Program-made: the position numbers and the translations under genes
Shown: positions 8,721 through 16,473 of the stretch, one piece after another
How positions within the stretch are numbered: position 1 is the first letter of the stretch
How the letters are laid out: each line of letters opens with the position of its first letter
Origin: Amycolatopsis sp. CA-128772
Lineage (GTDB): Bacteria > Actinomycetota > Actinomycetes > Mycobacteriales > Pseudonocardiaceae
Assembly: GCF_002904295.1 (NCBI RefSeq)
Contig: NZ_PPHG01000003.1
Coordinates: 1-64,000 of the forward strand
Direction of reading: 5' to 3'
DNA length: 64,000 nt
Notes under the pieces: model-generated
The model's input: the letters and a program-made list of their open reading frames with translations, nothing else
The model's database searches: none
Told to the model about the DNA's origin: nothing

Positions 8721-9024
8721 AGGCGGGCGCGCGGCGGGGTGCGCGAATCGTGCGGAAATATCGGTGAACCGGATCGAACCGAGGGCCGTACTACTCAGTG
8801 ACGGGCCAGGTCCAACTCGCGGCCGAACCCGTGCTGACCTGCCGTTTCACCGTCCGGACGGGTGACCTCTTTCGGCCGCTTGCGGGAGCGTCGATCGTCA
8901 TTCATGATGGGCTCGGGGTCCGCGAAATTCGTTGATGTCGAATATCCAGGTGTCGGCCATGCTGCGGAAGAACCGTCCGTCCGGAAGTGAACGTCATGCT
9001 CCTACCTGTGCCCGGGGCCGCTTG

Positions 9025-9423
9025 ATGGCCGTTGACCTGCCGGGGCTCGCGATCGTCGCCGGGCTGCTGCTGCCGGCCTTCGCCGCGGCGGCCTGGGCGA
9101 TCGTCCTGGAACGGCGTCCGCGCCTGCCGCCGGCCGGGCCCGAGCCCGAACCGGACTTCACCGTGGCCGGCATCCAGTCACGCCTGCGTCGCGAGGTGGC
9201 CGCGCGGAGGCTGGCCGAAGCAGGCACGGTCGCGTTGCCGACCCTGCCGATCCCGGCGCAGACGCGGCGCGAACCGGTGTCCGGGCGGCTGCCGTTGCGG
9301 GTGGCCGGCACCCTCCCGGCCCTGTCCCGCCCCCGGCCGGCCCTGGCCTCCCCGTTCGCCTTCGCGCCCCCGGACACCGACCTCATGCGGCGCATCCTGG
9401 ACGGGCTGCGCAAGCTGGACTGA
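9025..9423 (+). CDS. Small membrane-anchored protein with DUF742-like C-terminal tail
   Basis: A 132-residue protein of unknown function. One transmembrane helix spans roughly residues 7-27 (GLAIVAGLLLPAFAAAAWAIV), followed by a Pro/Arg-rich cytoplasmic region. The end, DTDLMRRILDGLRKLD, closely matches the C-terminus of the DUF742 protein at 38273-38644 (NMDLMKRILHGLSRL). ATG at 9025 is chosen because the helix follows at once; the open frame extends upstream to 8932 but that part is not protein-like. It converges on the beta-propeller gene with 2 bp between stops. Confidence 0.55.
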   Translation: MAVDLPGLAIVAGLLLPAFAAAAWAIVLERRPRLPPAGPEPEPDFTVAGIQSRLRREVAARRLAEAGTVALPTLPIPAQTRREPVSGRLPLRVAGTLPALSRPRPALASPFAFAPPDTDLMRRILDGLRKLD

Positions 9424-9425
9424 CG

Positions 9426-10406
9426 TCACGAGCCCAGCGCGGCGGGGGACTCGGCCTCCGGGATCAGCAGGCTGGGCGCGCCCGAGCCGTCGGCCGGGAC
9501 CGACCAGACGTCCGCGTGACCCGGGCCGCGGGGCACGCCGTAGCCGATCGTGTGGTCGTCCAGCCAGGCCGGCTGGTCGTCGACGCTGCGGGTCTCCGCC
9601 AGCGGCGTCACCCTCGACGTCGCCAGGTCCAGCACGGACAGCCGCCAGCCCTTGGCCGGGTCACCGTCCAGGGCGGACTTGAACGCCACCCGCGTCCCGG
9701 CCGGAGACAGCGACGGGCACTCGACGTTCTCGTGCAGCGTGCGCACGGTGTGGGCGGCGAAGTCGCCCGCGACCAGGTAGCGGTGACCGGCCGTCGACAT
9801 CGTCGCGTAGAAGCGGCGGTCGTCGCGGGTGAACGTCACGCCCCAGAAGTTGAGGTCGGCGGCCTGGTACGGCCGGCCGTCCACGGTCACCGCGTAGTCC
9901 TCCAGCGTGCCCGCGAGGTCACCGGTGGCCGTGTCGAGGATGCCGGCGCGGGTGGAGAACAGGCCGCCGTTGTAGGAATCACCGGTGACGAACACCGTCC
10001 ACGCGAGCATCCGGCCGCTCGCCGACACCCGCGCCCGGTTCGGCAGCCCGACCAGCGGGTTCTCCCGCTGCACGGCCAGCCCGCGGTCGAGCACCGCCAG
10101 CTGGTAAGTGGTCAGGTCGCCGTCCTGGCGCAGGCAGAGCCCGGTGCCGCCGGCGGCGTACACCCGGACGCACGACAGCGGCGACACCGTCCGCGGGCCG
10201 CCGGGGTCGCCGGCCGGTACCGTGGCGATGTGCCCGCGGTCGGTGTCGGCGGTGCTGCGGAACAGCAGCCGCGGGCCCGGGGCGAGGCTGACCGCGCCGG
10301 TCGCGGCGACGTCGTGGCCGCGCGCACTGGCGAACCCGACGTAGGCGACCGCCGCCCCGGCCAGCACGAGCACACCGACGACGGCGATCAGCACCCGGGT
10401 CTTCAC
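9426..10406 (-). CDS. Membrane-anchored TolB/WD40-like beta-propeller protein
   Basis: A 326-residue protein with an N-terminal signal anchor (TRVLIAVVGVLVLAGAAVAYVGF) and then repeated beta-propeller blades of TolB type, such as VECPSLSPAGTRVAFKS and QPAWLDDHTIGYGVP. It is probably extracytoplasmic and involved in binding or sensing; no catalytic motif is visible. GTG at 10406 overlaps the stop of the upstream MFS gene (GTGA), so the two are translationally coupled. Confidence 0.75.
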   Translation of the reverse strand: MKTRVLIAVVGVLVLAGAAVAYVGFASARGHDVAATGAVSLAPGPRLLFRSTADTDRGHIATVPAGDPGGPRTVSPLSCVRVYAAGGTGLCLRQDGDLTTYQLAVLDRGLAVQRENPLVGLPNRARVSASGRMLAWTVFVTGDSYNGGLFSTRAGILDTATGDLAGTLEDYAVTVDGRPYQAADLNFWGVTFTRDDRRFYATMSTAGHRYLVAGDFAAHTVRTLHENVECPSLSPAGTRVAFKSALDGDPAKGWRLSVLDLATSRVTPLAETRSVDDQPAWLDDHTIGYGVPRGPGHADVWSVPADGSGAPSLLIPEAESPAALGS

Positions 10407-11614
10407 GCCGCCACCTTCCGCGGAGCGAGCACCGCGAACGTCACGGCGATCGCGACCATGGCCCCGCCCGCCGCGACGACGATCGCGCGGTCCGCGCCCC
10501 AGAACTGCCACGCCAGTCCGAAGAGGACGGACGAGGCGAAGTAGGCGAGCGCCTGCGCGGTCTGGACGAGCGAGATTCCCGTGGTGCGCAACGACTCCGG
10601 CAGCAGGGGACCGGCCAGGGCCATCAGGACGCCGTCGGTCGCGGCGTAGAAGGCGCCGTACAACGCCAGGGCGAGCGCGAACAGCGGCCAGCCCGACACC
10701 GGCCCGGCCAGCAGCAGGTAGACCAGCGCCAGGGCGCCGTAGCCGCCGAGCACCACCGGCAGCCGGCCGACCCGGTCGGCGAGGGCGCCCAGCGGCGCGG
10801 CGAGCAGCAGGTAGCTGAGGTTCGTGCCCACCGCGAGCAGCGGGAACCAGCCGGTGGCGATGTCTTCCTTGTGCTGCAGCAGCAGGTAGACGAACCCGTC
10901 GCCGACCGTGGCCAGCCCGAGCACGCACGCGGCCACCAGCAGCCGCCGGACGCCGCTGCCGCGCAGCAAAGCCGCGGCCGCGCGGGGCGAAACCGGGTTC
11001 GCGGTGGCTTTCGGCGTCCGGCGGTCGCGGACGAACAGCACCAGCAGCAGGACGCCGATCGCGGCGATGCAGAAGCTGACGACGAACACGGCGTCGAACG
11101 CCTCGGGATCGGCGGTTCCGACGGCGGCCAGCACGGCGAGTGCGACCAGGGGACCGGCGAAGGCGCCCATGCTGTCCATTGCCCGGTGCACACCGAACGC
11201 CCGCCCGAGCAGCGGTTCGGGCGCCGACAGGGTGATGAGCGCGTCGCGCGGCGCCGTCCGCAGACCCTTGCCGGTGCGGTCGAGGGTGATCACCGCGCCG
11301 ATGGCGGCCGCCGACGCCCCGGCCGCGAGCAGGCCGAGCTTCGCCACCGCGGACAGCGCGTAGCCCACGCCGGCCACGGCCTTGCGCCGCCGGACCCGGT
11401 CGGCGACGTACCCGCCGACGATCCGGAGCAAGGCCGTCGCGCCGGTGTAGAGGCCGTCGACCAACCCGTACGCGGCCGGGCCGAGGTGCAGCCCGAGCAC
11501 CAGGTACACCGGCAGGATCGCGGTGACCATCTCCGAGGAGACGTCGGTGACCAGGCTGACGGCACCGAGCGCGAACACGTTCGCGCCGACCGCCGAGAGC
11601 TTGCGCCGGGACAC
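10403..11614 (-). CDS. MFS transporter
   Basis: A 403-residue multi-pass membrane protein of the major facilitator superfamily, with loop motif GYVADRVRRRK and, in the second half, GALADRVGRLP. It resembles drug/metabolite exporters, but the substrate cannot be assigned. The start is set at GTG 11614 (SRRKLSAVGANVF), which places the first helix at the N-terminus; a longer frame reaches 11656. It overlaps the beta-propeller gene by 4 nt and follows the phosphoesterase gene by 46 nt, so the three are probably one transcript. Confidence 0.8.
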   Translation of the reverse strand: MSRRKLSAVGANVFALGAVSLVTDVSSEMVTAILPVYLVLGLHLGPAAYGLVDGLYTGATALLRIVGGYVADRVRRRKAVAGVGYALSAVAKLGLLAAGASAAAIGAVITLDRTGKGLRTAPRDALITLSAPEPLLGRAFGVHRAMDSMGAFAGPLVALAVLAAVGTADPEAFDAVFVVSFCIAAIGVLLLVLFVRDRRTPKATANPVSPRAAAALLRGSGVRRLLVAACVLGLATVGDGFVYLLLQHKEDIATGWFPLLAVGTNLSYLLLAAPLGALADRVGRLPVVLGGYGALALVYLLLAGPVSGWPLFALALALYGAFYAATDGVLMALAGPLLPESLRTTGISLVQTAQALAYFASSVLFGLAWQFWGADRAIVVAAGGAMVAIAVTFAVLAPRKVAA

Positions 11615-11660
11615 CGTCCCAGCATGCTCCCGGCGGCCGATGGTGGACAGGTACACGCGG

Positions 11661-12536
11661 TTACTGCCAGACGTCGGTGATCGGCGACTTGCTCGCGGCG
11701 TTGCCGATGCCGGGCAGGCCGTACGAAGCCTCGATCGTGCGCAGCACGGTGTAGTGGTTGATCGACTCGCTGTAGCTGCCGACCTTGACTCCTGCGCCGG
11801 TGAACGTGGTGAAGATCTGGTTGACCGACGTGCCGCTGTCCTCGTCGAAGGTGACGATCAGCAGGCTGTTGTGCGTCTTGGCCCACTGGGCGTAGGCGTC
11901 GAGGTTCTTCTTCAGCCAGGTGTCGCCGGTGCCGATGCTGCAGTCGTGCATGTCGTTGCACATGTCGGGCGTGACGAACGAGACGGTCGGCAGCTGGGTC
12001 AAGTCCGAAGGGAAGCCCGACAACCGGACGTTACTGGCGGCGGGGACGTTCGAGAAGTCGACCCAGCTGTTGTGCTTGCGCCGGTAGGTGCCGCTGGAGC
12101 AGCCGGTGTAGCCGTCGGACGGCATGGCTTCGGAGTAGCCCTTGAAGCTCTTGCCGGCGTCGATCAGCTGGCGGCCGAGGTTGGCCTTGGTGCCGAGGCT
12201 CGCCGGGCAGCTGTCGTCGGTGACGCCCTGCGTCGCGCCGGAGAAGAGGGCGACGTAGTTGGGCTGGCTCGGGTGGGTGATCGCGAAGGAGTTCGTGAAC
12301 TTGGCGCTCTGCGAGGCGAGGGTGTTGAAGTAGGACGCGCTGGAACTGCCGTTGATCGAGGAGTACTTCTTGTTCTCGAACATCACCAGGACGATGTGGT
12401 CGAACGCGGGCACGGTCGACGCGGTCGGCCGGATCGCGGTGGGCTCGTCCGTTCCGGTGACGACGGCCGCGGTGACGACACCGGCTGTGACCAGGGTGGC
12501 GGCGGCGAACGCGGCGAAGATCCGCTTCCGGATCAT
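11661..12536 (-). CDS. Secreted phosphoesterase (PF04185-type acid phosphatase/phospholipase C family)
   Basis: A 291-residue exported hydrolase. The signal peptide covers about residues 1-28. The mature part begins with the family motif HIVLVMFENKKY, in which Glu and Asn contribute to the metal site, then HPSQPNYVALFSG, PDMCNDMHDC and VTFDEDSG, the expected metal-ligand segments. It hydrolyses phosphomonoesters or phospholipid head groups outside the cell. ATG at 12536 is supported by GGAGG 4 nt upstream. It heads the group with the MFS and propeller genes and is divergent from the flavin operon. Confidence 0.8.
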   Translation of the reverse strand: MIRKRIFAAFAAATLVTAGVVTAAVVTGTDEPTAIRPTASTVPAFDHIVLVMFENKKYSSINGSSSASYFNTLASQSAKFTNSFAITHPSQPNYVALFSGATQGVTDDSCPASLGTKANLGRQLIDAGKSFKGYSEAMPSDGYTGCSSGTYRRKHNSWVDFSNVPAASNVRLSGFPSDLTQLPTVSFVTPDMCNDMHDCSIGTGDTWLKKNLDAYAQWAKTHNSLLIVTFDEDSGTSVNQIFTTFTGAGVKVGSYSESINHYTVLRTIEASYGLPGIGNAASKSPITDVWQ

Positions 12537-12771
12537 GGGTCCTCCAACGGTGGCGGGTGAGGGCGCCTCATGATGTCCACGGCAGGGGGCCGGGACGTGC
12601 CGTGTCGTGGTCCGGCTCGTGAACACCAGGAAACCTCCGGCGGACAACGGAAAGAGTGGGTTGATGCCTTTCCGGTGTCAACCCCCATTGGTAGGTGTCC
12701 ACAATGGTGGGTCGGGGAACTGACAGGTCGCTCCCAGCTCGTTCAAAGCAACGACGCCGACACTCGGTTCC

Positions 12772-13026
12772 ATGGAACCCACCAGCACCGGCGGCGCGGC
12801 CCGCCGCGAGCACGGCCGCCGCAAGGCCGCCCTGGCCACGGCGGCCGCGGCCCTGCTGGGCGCGGCCGCGGCCGGCGCGATCGGCTTCGGCCTCTCGACG
12901 GCTTCGGCGGACACCTCGTCCACGTCCACCACCACCTCGACCGGCTCGGACGACCAGCTGCAGGCCCCGGACAGCGGCCTGAGCTCCGGTTCCGGCCCGG
13001 CGCACACGGGCTCGGGGGCCTCGTGA
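12772..13026 (+). CDS. Small membrane protein ending in SGAS; candidate covalent FMN carrier
   Basis: An 84-residue protein with one membrane helix (about residues 20-45, AALATAAAALLGAAAAGAIGFGL) and an external Ser/Thr/Gly-rich tail that ends AHTGSGAS. ApbE enzymes attach FMN to Thr or Ser in [S/T]GA[T/S] motifs, and this gene overlaps apbE by 4 nt (GTGA). I infer that the terminal Ser may be flavinylated and pass electrons at the membrane surface. Function is otherwise unknown; the tail is short compared with ordinary FMN-binding domains. Confidence 0.6.
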   Translation: MEPTSTGGAARREHGRRKAALATAAAALLGAAAAGAIGFGLSTASADTSSTSTTTSTGSDDQLQAPDSGLSSGSGPAHTGSGAS

Positions 13027-13964
13027 CCACGGCATTCCCGGCGCTGGGGACAACGGCGGAGATCGTGGTGACCGACCCGGCCCGGCTGGCTCCGGCGGCG
13101 GCCCTCCTGCGGGAGGAACTGGCGGCGATCGACGCGGCCTGCAGCCGCTTCCGCCCGGACTCGGAGATTTCCCGCCTGCACGAGGCGGCGGGAAAGCAGG
13201 TCCGGGTGGGGCCGCTCCTGGCGGAGGCGCTCGCGGTGGCGTTCCGCGCGGCCCGCTTGACGGGCGGGCTGGTGGACCCGACGGTCGGGGCGGCGGTGCG
13301 GGATCTGGGGTACGACCGGGATTTCGCGTCGGTTGCCGATGATCGGGACATCGCCACCACCACCACCACCACCGCCACCGCCGCCACCGCCGCCGCCGCC
13401 GGCGAGCCCGCGCCCGGCTGGCACCGCGTGCTCTTCGACCCCCGCCGGCGGCTCGTCGTCCTCCCGCGTGGTGTGCAGCTCGACCTCGGCGCGACCGCGA
13501 AAGCCCTCGCCGCCGACCGGGCCGCGCGCCGCATCCACGCCGCCCTCGGTTGCGGTGTCCTCGTCAACCTCGGCGGTGATCTCCGGGCGGTCGGCGCCTC
13601 GCCCGACGGCGGCTGGCAGGTCGCGCTCGGGGATGATCACGCCGGGGCCGTTGCCCGGCCCGATACCTCCGTCGCCCTCACCCGTGACGGGGCCCTCGCC
13701 ACCTCCGGGACCACCCGGCGGCGGTGGCGCCGCGGCGGCCGGACCGTGCACCACATCGTCGATCCGCGGACCGGGGACCTGCCCGGGCCGCGCTGGCGCA
13801 CCGTCACCGTCGTGGCCAAGTCCGCTGTGGACGCCAATACCGCGAGCACCGCCGCGATCGTGCTCGGCTCCGGCGCGCCGGACTGGCTCGCGCGGCGGCG
13901 GCTGCCCGCGCGGCTCGTCGGCGTCGGCGGCGACGTCGTCACCACGCCCGGGTGGCCGTCGTGA
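13023..13964 (+). CDS. apbE: FAD:protein FMN transferase
   Basis: A 313-residue ApbE-family enzyme that moves FMN from FAD to a Thr/Ser of a target protein. Family segments are CSRFRPDSEISRLH near residue 40, QLDLGATAKALAADRAAR, LVNLGGDLRAVG, HHIVDPRTG and the metal-binding AVDANTASTAAIVLG. The usual exported form has a lipobox; none is seen here, so this may be cytoplasmic. A Thr/Ala run (ATTTTTTATAATAAAAG, near residues 111-127) is an unusual low-complexity insert. It is coupled at both ends by 4-nt overlaps to the SGAS protein and the heme membrane protein. Confidence 0.85.
   Translation: MTTAFPALGTTAEIVVTDPARLAPAAALLREELAAIDAACSRFRPDSEISRLHEAAGKQVRVGPLLAEALAVAFRAARLTGGLVDPTVGAAVRDLGYDRDFASVADDRDIATTTTTTATAATAAAAGEPAPGWHRVLFDPRRRLVVLPRGVQLDLGATAKALAADRAARRIHAALGCGVLVNLGGDLRAVGASPDGGWQVALGDDHAGAVARPDTSVALTRDGALATSGTTRRRWRRGGRTVHHIVDPRTGDLPGPRWRTVTVVAKSAVDANTASTAAIVLGSGAPDWLARRRLPARLVGVGGDVVTTPGWPS
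13353..13401 (+). repeat. ACC/GCC trinucleotide repeat inside apbE
   Basis: About sixteen consecutive ACC or GCC codons, six of them ACC in a row. The run is in frame and lies in a surface-loop position between two conserved ApbE blocks. Confidence 0.85.
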
Positions 13965-14512
13965 GCTCCGCCGTCTGGTACTTCAGCCGTGCCACCGGGC
14001 TCGTTTCGCTGGTGCTCTTCACCTCGGTCGTCGTCCTCGGCGCGCTCGGCGCCGGGCGGTTCGCCACGCGCGGGTGGCCGCGGTTCACCGTCGCCGCCGT
14101 GCACCGGAACCTCGCCCTGACCAGCCTCGCGTTCCTCGCCGTGCACATCGCGTCGGCGGTCCTCGACGGCTACGTCCCGCTCGGCTGGTTCGACGTCGTC
14201 GTCCCCTTCGGCGCCGGCTACCGGCCGCTGTGGGTCGGCCTCGGCGCCGTCGCGGTCGACCTGCTGCTCGCCATCGTCGTCACCAGCCTGGTGCGGACCC
14301 GGATCCCGGCGCGGGCCTGGCGGGCTGTGCACTGGCTCGCCTACCTGTGCTGGCCCATCGCGCTGGTGCACGGCTTCGGCATGGCCGAAAACGATTCCGC
14401 GTACGGCTGGATCGTCGCGCTCGACGCGCTGTGCGTACTGGCGGTGGCCGCCGTCGCCGCCTACCGGGCCGCGCACGCCCGCAAGTTCGCTGCCCTGGGA
14501 GGCACCCGATGA
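13961..14512 (+). CDS. Ferric reductase-like transmembrane (heme b) protein
   Basis: A 183-residue membrane protein with about five to six helices, matching the ferric reductase-like transmembrane domain. Candidate heme ligands are His in AAVHRNLALTSLAFLAVH and His in AVHWLAYLCWPIALVHG, two per helix as expected for two hemes across the bilayer. Probable role: moving electrons across the membrane between a cytoplasmic NADH/ferredoxin partner and an extracytoplasmic flavin acceptor. It starts at GTG 13961, overlapping apbE, and ends overlapping the NuoF-like gene. Confidence 0.8.
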   Translation: MSSAVWYFSRATGLVSLVLFTSVVVLGALGAGRFATRGWPRFTVAAVHRNLALTSLAFLAVHIASAVLDGYVPLGWFDVVVPFGAGYRPLWVGLGAVAVDLLLAIVVTSLVRTRIPARAWRAVHWLAYLCWPIALVHGFGMAENDSAYGWIVALDALCVLAVAAVAAYRAAHARKFAALGGTR

Positions 14513-15639
14513 GCATCCTGCCCCCGCACCGGCTCGACCTGGCCGGCCACCGGCGCCGCAACGGCGTCGTCCCGTGGGTCGCCTACCACGGTGACGACGG
14601 CCGCGACCGGCTGATCGAGGCCGTCGAAGCGGCGGACCTGCGCGGCCGCGGCGGCGCGGGCTTCCCGACCGCCGTGAAGCTGCGCGCGGCCCGGTCGAAG
14701 CGCTCGATCGTCGTCGCGAACGGGTGCGAAGGCGACCCGCTGAGCCAGAAGGACGTTGCCCTGCTGAGCCTTTCGCCGCACCTCGTGCTCGACGGCCTGC
14801 AGCTCGCCGCGCACGCCGTCGGGGCGAGCGAGGCCGTTCTGTGCGTGCACGCCGGCAGCCCGGTGCTGCCAGGTGTCACCGCGGCCCTGGCCGAGCGCGA
14901 CGACCGGGTGCCGGTGCGATTAGCGGAAGTCCCGCGCCGGTACGTCGCCAGCGAGGAGACCGCGCTCGTCCGCTACCTGACGTCGGGGGACGCGCGGCCG
15001 CTCGGCAAGCTTCCGCGGCCCGCCGAACGCGGGGTGCACGGCCGTCCGACGCTGGTGTCCAATGTGGACACGCTGGCGCAGCTGGCGTCGGCGGTCCTCC
15101 TCGGCCCGCACCACTACCGCGCGGCCCGGACCGACCTGGTCACGGTGACCGGCGCGGTCCGGCGGCCCGGCGTCGCCGAAGTGCCCGCCGGGACGTCCCT
15201 GGCCGGGGTGCTGGCCGCGGCGGGCGGCGAAGCGGAGCCGGTGCAGGCCGTGCTCGCCGGTGGTTGCGGCGGCAGCTGGACGGCGGACCTCGACGGCGGC
15301 CTGCCGGGCATCGCGGCCGTGTACGTGCTCCCGGCGCGCGCGTGCGGGCTGGAGTACACGGTGAGAGTGCTGGCGTTCCTGGCCGCGGAGTCGGCCCGGC
15401 AGTGCGGGCCGTGCCGGTTCGGCCTGCCGTCGATCGCGGCGGACTTCGCGGAGCTGCTGCGCGGCGGCCCGTCGACGTCCCGGCTGGCCCGCCGCCTCCC
15501 GCTGCTGCCCGGCCGCGGCGCGTGCGCCCACCCGGACGGCGCGGCCCGCCTCGCGGCGAGCGCGTTGCGGGTGTTCGCCGCGGACGTCCACGCGCACCAG
15601 GCCGGCGGCCGGTGCCGGGTGCCGGCGGGTGTGGCGTGA
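14509..15639 (+). CDS. NuoF-like NADH dehydrogenase flavoprotein with Fe-S site
   Basis: A 376-residue soluble protein with the NuoF core: RGRGGAGFPTAVK (FMN/NADH-binding glycine loop, about residues 45-57), VVANGCEGDP, an SLBB-like segment (VTVTGAVRRPGV), and a C-terminal cluster site ARQCGPCRFGLPS with a later Cys in GACAHPDG, enough for a [4Fe-4S] cluster. It is shorter than respiratory NuoF and stands outside a complex I operon. It probably oxidises NAD(P)H or ferredoxin for the neighbouring heme protein. ATGA overlap with the upstream gene. Confidence 0.8.
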   Translation: MSILPPHRLDLAGHRRRNGVVPWVAYHGDDGRDRLIEAVEAADLRGRGGAGFPTAVKLRAARSKRSIVVANGCEGDPLSQKDVALLSLSPHLVLDGLQLAAHAVGASEAVLCVHAGSPVLPGVTAALAERDDRVPVRLAEVPRRYVASEETALVRYLTSGDARPLGKLPRPAERGVHGRPTLVSNVDTLAQLASAVLLGPHHYRAARTDLVTVTGAVRRPGVAEVPAGTSLAGVLAAAGGEAEPVQAVLAGGCGGSWTADLDGGLPGIAAVYVLPARACGLEYTVRVLAFLAAESARQCGPCRFGLPSIAADFAELLRGGPSTSRLARRLPLLPGRGACAHPDGAARLAASALRVFAADVHAHQAGGRCRVPAGVA

Positions 15640-15830
15640 AGGTGACGGTGGACCCGATCGGCTGCCGCGCGCACGGGCTGTGCGCGGACCTGCTCCCCGA
15701 GCTGGTCCGGCTCGACGAGTGGGGCTACCCGGTGGTGGCGCCCGGTCCGGTGCCCCCGGAGCTGGCCGGGGAGGCCCGCCGCGCGGCCGCGGCGTGCCCG
15801 GCGCTGGCGTTGCGGCTGCGGAAGGGGTGA
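15636..15830 (+). CDS. Small ferredoxin
   Basis: A 64-residue ferredoxin of the actinobacterial single-cluster type. The Cys sites are CRAHGLCADLLPE near the N-terminus and one Cys in AAAACPALALRL; a third-position His/Ala suggests a [3Fe-4S] or atypical cluster. Starts at GTG 15636, overlapping the NuoF-like stop by 4 nt, and is the last gene of the flavin/heme operon, where it is the likely soluble electron carrier. Confidence 0.85.
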   Translation: MKVTVDPIGCRAHGLCADLLPELVRLDEWGYPVVAPGPVPPELAGEARRAAAACPALALRLRKG

Positions 15831-15834
15831 AGGG

Positions 15835-15840
15835 TAGTCT
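15835..15840 (+). promoter_or_regulatory. Possible -10 box (TAGTCT) for a leaderless transcript
   Basis: TAGTCT ends 6 nt before the GTG at 15847, with no Shine-Dalgarno between. This spacing fits a leaderless mRNA starting at the GTG. No clear -35 box. Confidence 0.35.
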
Positions 15841-15846
15841 CCGGCG

Positions 15847-16430
15847 GTGGAACCGGACGAGAGCGCGGCGGGCTGGGACGCGATCGAAGCCGCGGTGGAG
15901 GCGCACCTCCCGGCGCAGAACCGCTGCACTGGGGCACGGGCAGGCTGCCCGGCCAGGACGGCTTGTACGGGCTCAGCGCCTACCGCGGTGACGGGTACTG
16001 GCTGCTGGTCACCTTCGGCCTGACCGAGCTGTTCGGCAAAGACAGCGACGACCCCGCCACCAGCGGGTTCGGGTTCGAGCTCACCCTGCGCGTCCCGGCC
16101 ACCGGTGACCAGCCCGCGCCCTGGTCGCTGACGCTGCTCGAGCGGCTCGGCCAGTACGTGTTCTCCACCGGCCGGGTGTTCGAGGCGGGGCACCGGCTGA
16201 GCCCGGGCGGCCCGATCACCGGCTCGCCGGACACGCGGCTCACCGCGATCGCGTTCGCCGACGACCCGGTGCTCGGCCCGATCGGCACCCCGCACGGCGC
16301 CGTCCGGTTCCTGACCGTCTTCGGCATCACCGAGGACGAACTCCGCGCGGCCCAGGAGACGACCACGGCCGAGGTACTGGCGGGCCTCCGTGCCGGCAAT
16401 CCGCTGCTGATCACCGATTCCGCGCGGTAA
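15847..16430 (+). pseudogene. Suppressor-of-fused (SUFU) domain protein gene, interrupted by a 1-nt frameshift
   Basis: The N-terminal part in one frame from GTG 15847 reads VEPDESAAGWDAIEAAVEAH, continuing LPAQ. The remaining ~170 residues are in another frame, beginning PLHWGTGRLPGQDGLYGLSAY and continuing with family-typical LTELFGKDSDDPATSGFGFEL. Adding one base near 15918-15921 (in cgcagaaccg) restores a continuous protein, so a single-base loss or a sequencing error is likely. The downstream open frame has no good start or ribosome site of its own. Bacterial SUFU proteins have no firmly known role; some are immunity proteins in polymorphic toxin loci, but none is visible here. Confidence 0.75.
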
Positions 16431-16473
16431 ATCCGGTCGTGCCGCCGCCCGTGGGTGGTTACCCTCCGGCAGC

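Noticed and set aside
8616..8801. Open frame encoding NATLGASDAT-type repeats
   Set aside because: It is a translation of the palindromic DNA repeat, with no ribosome site and no protein-like remainder.
5935..8865. Very long open frame on the plus strand across the esterase genes
   Set aside because: It is antisense to a clear secreted esterase and out of frame with the next gene; composition is the Arg/Gly-rich shadow expected at high GC. The same holds for long antisense frames over the M4 protease, GH15 enzyme and hybrid kinase.
15963..16430. Independent gene starting at TTG 15963
   Set aside because: The SUFU family N-terminus lies upstream in another frame, so this is the downstream half of a frameshifted gene.
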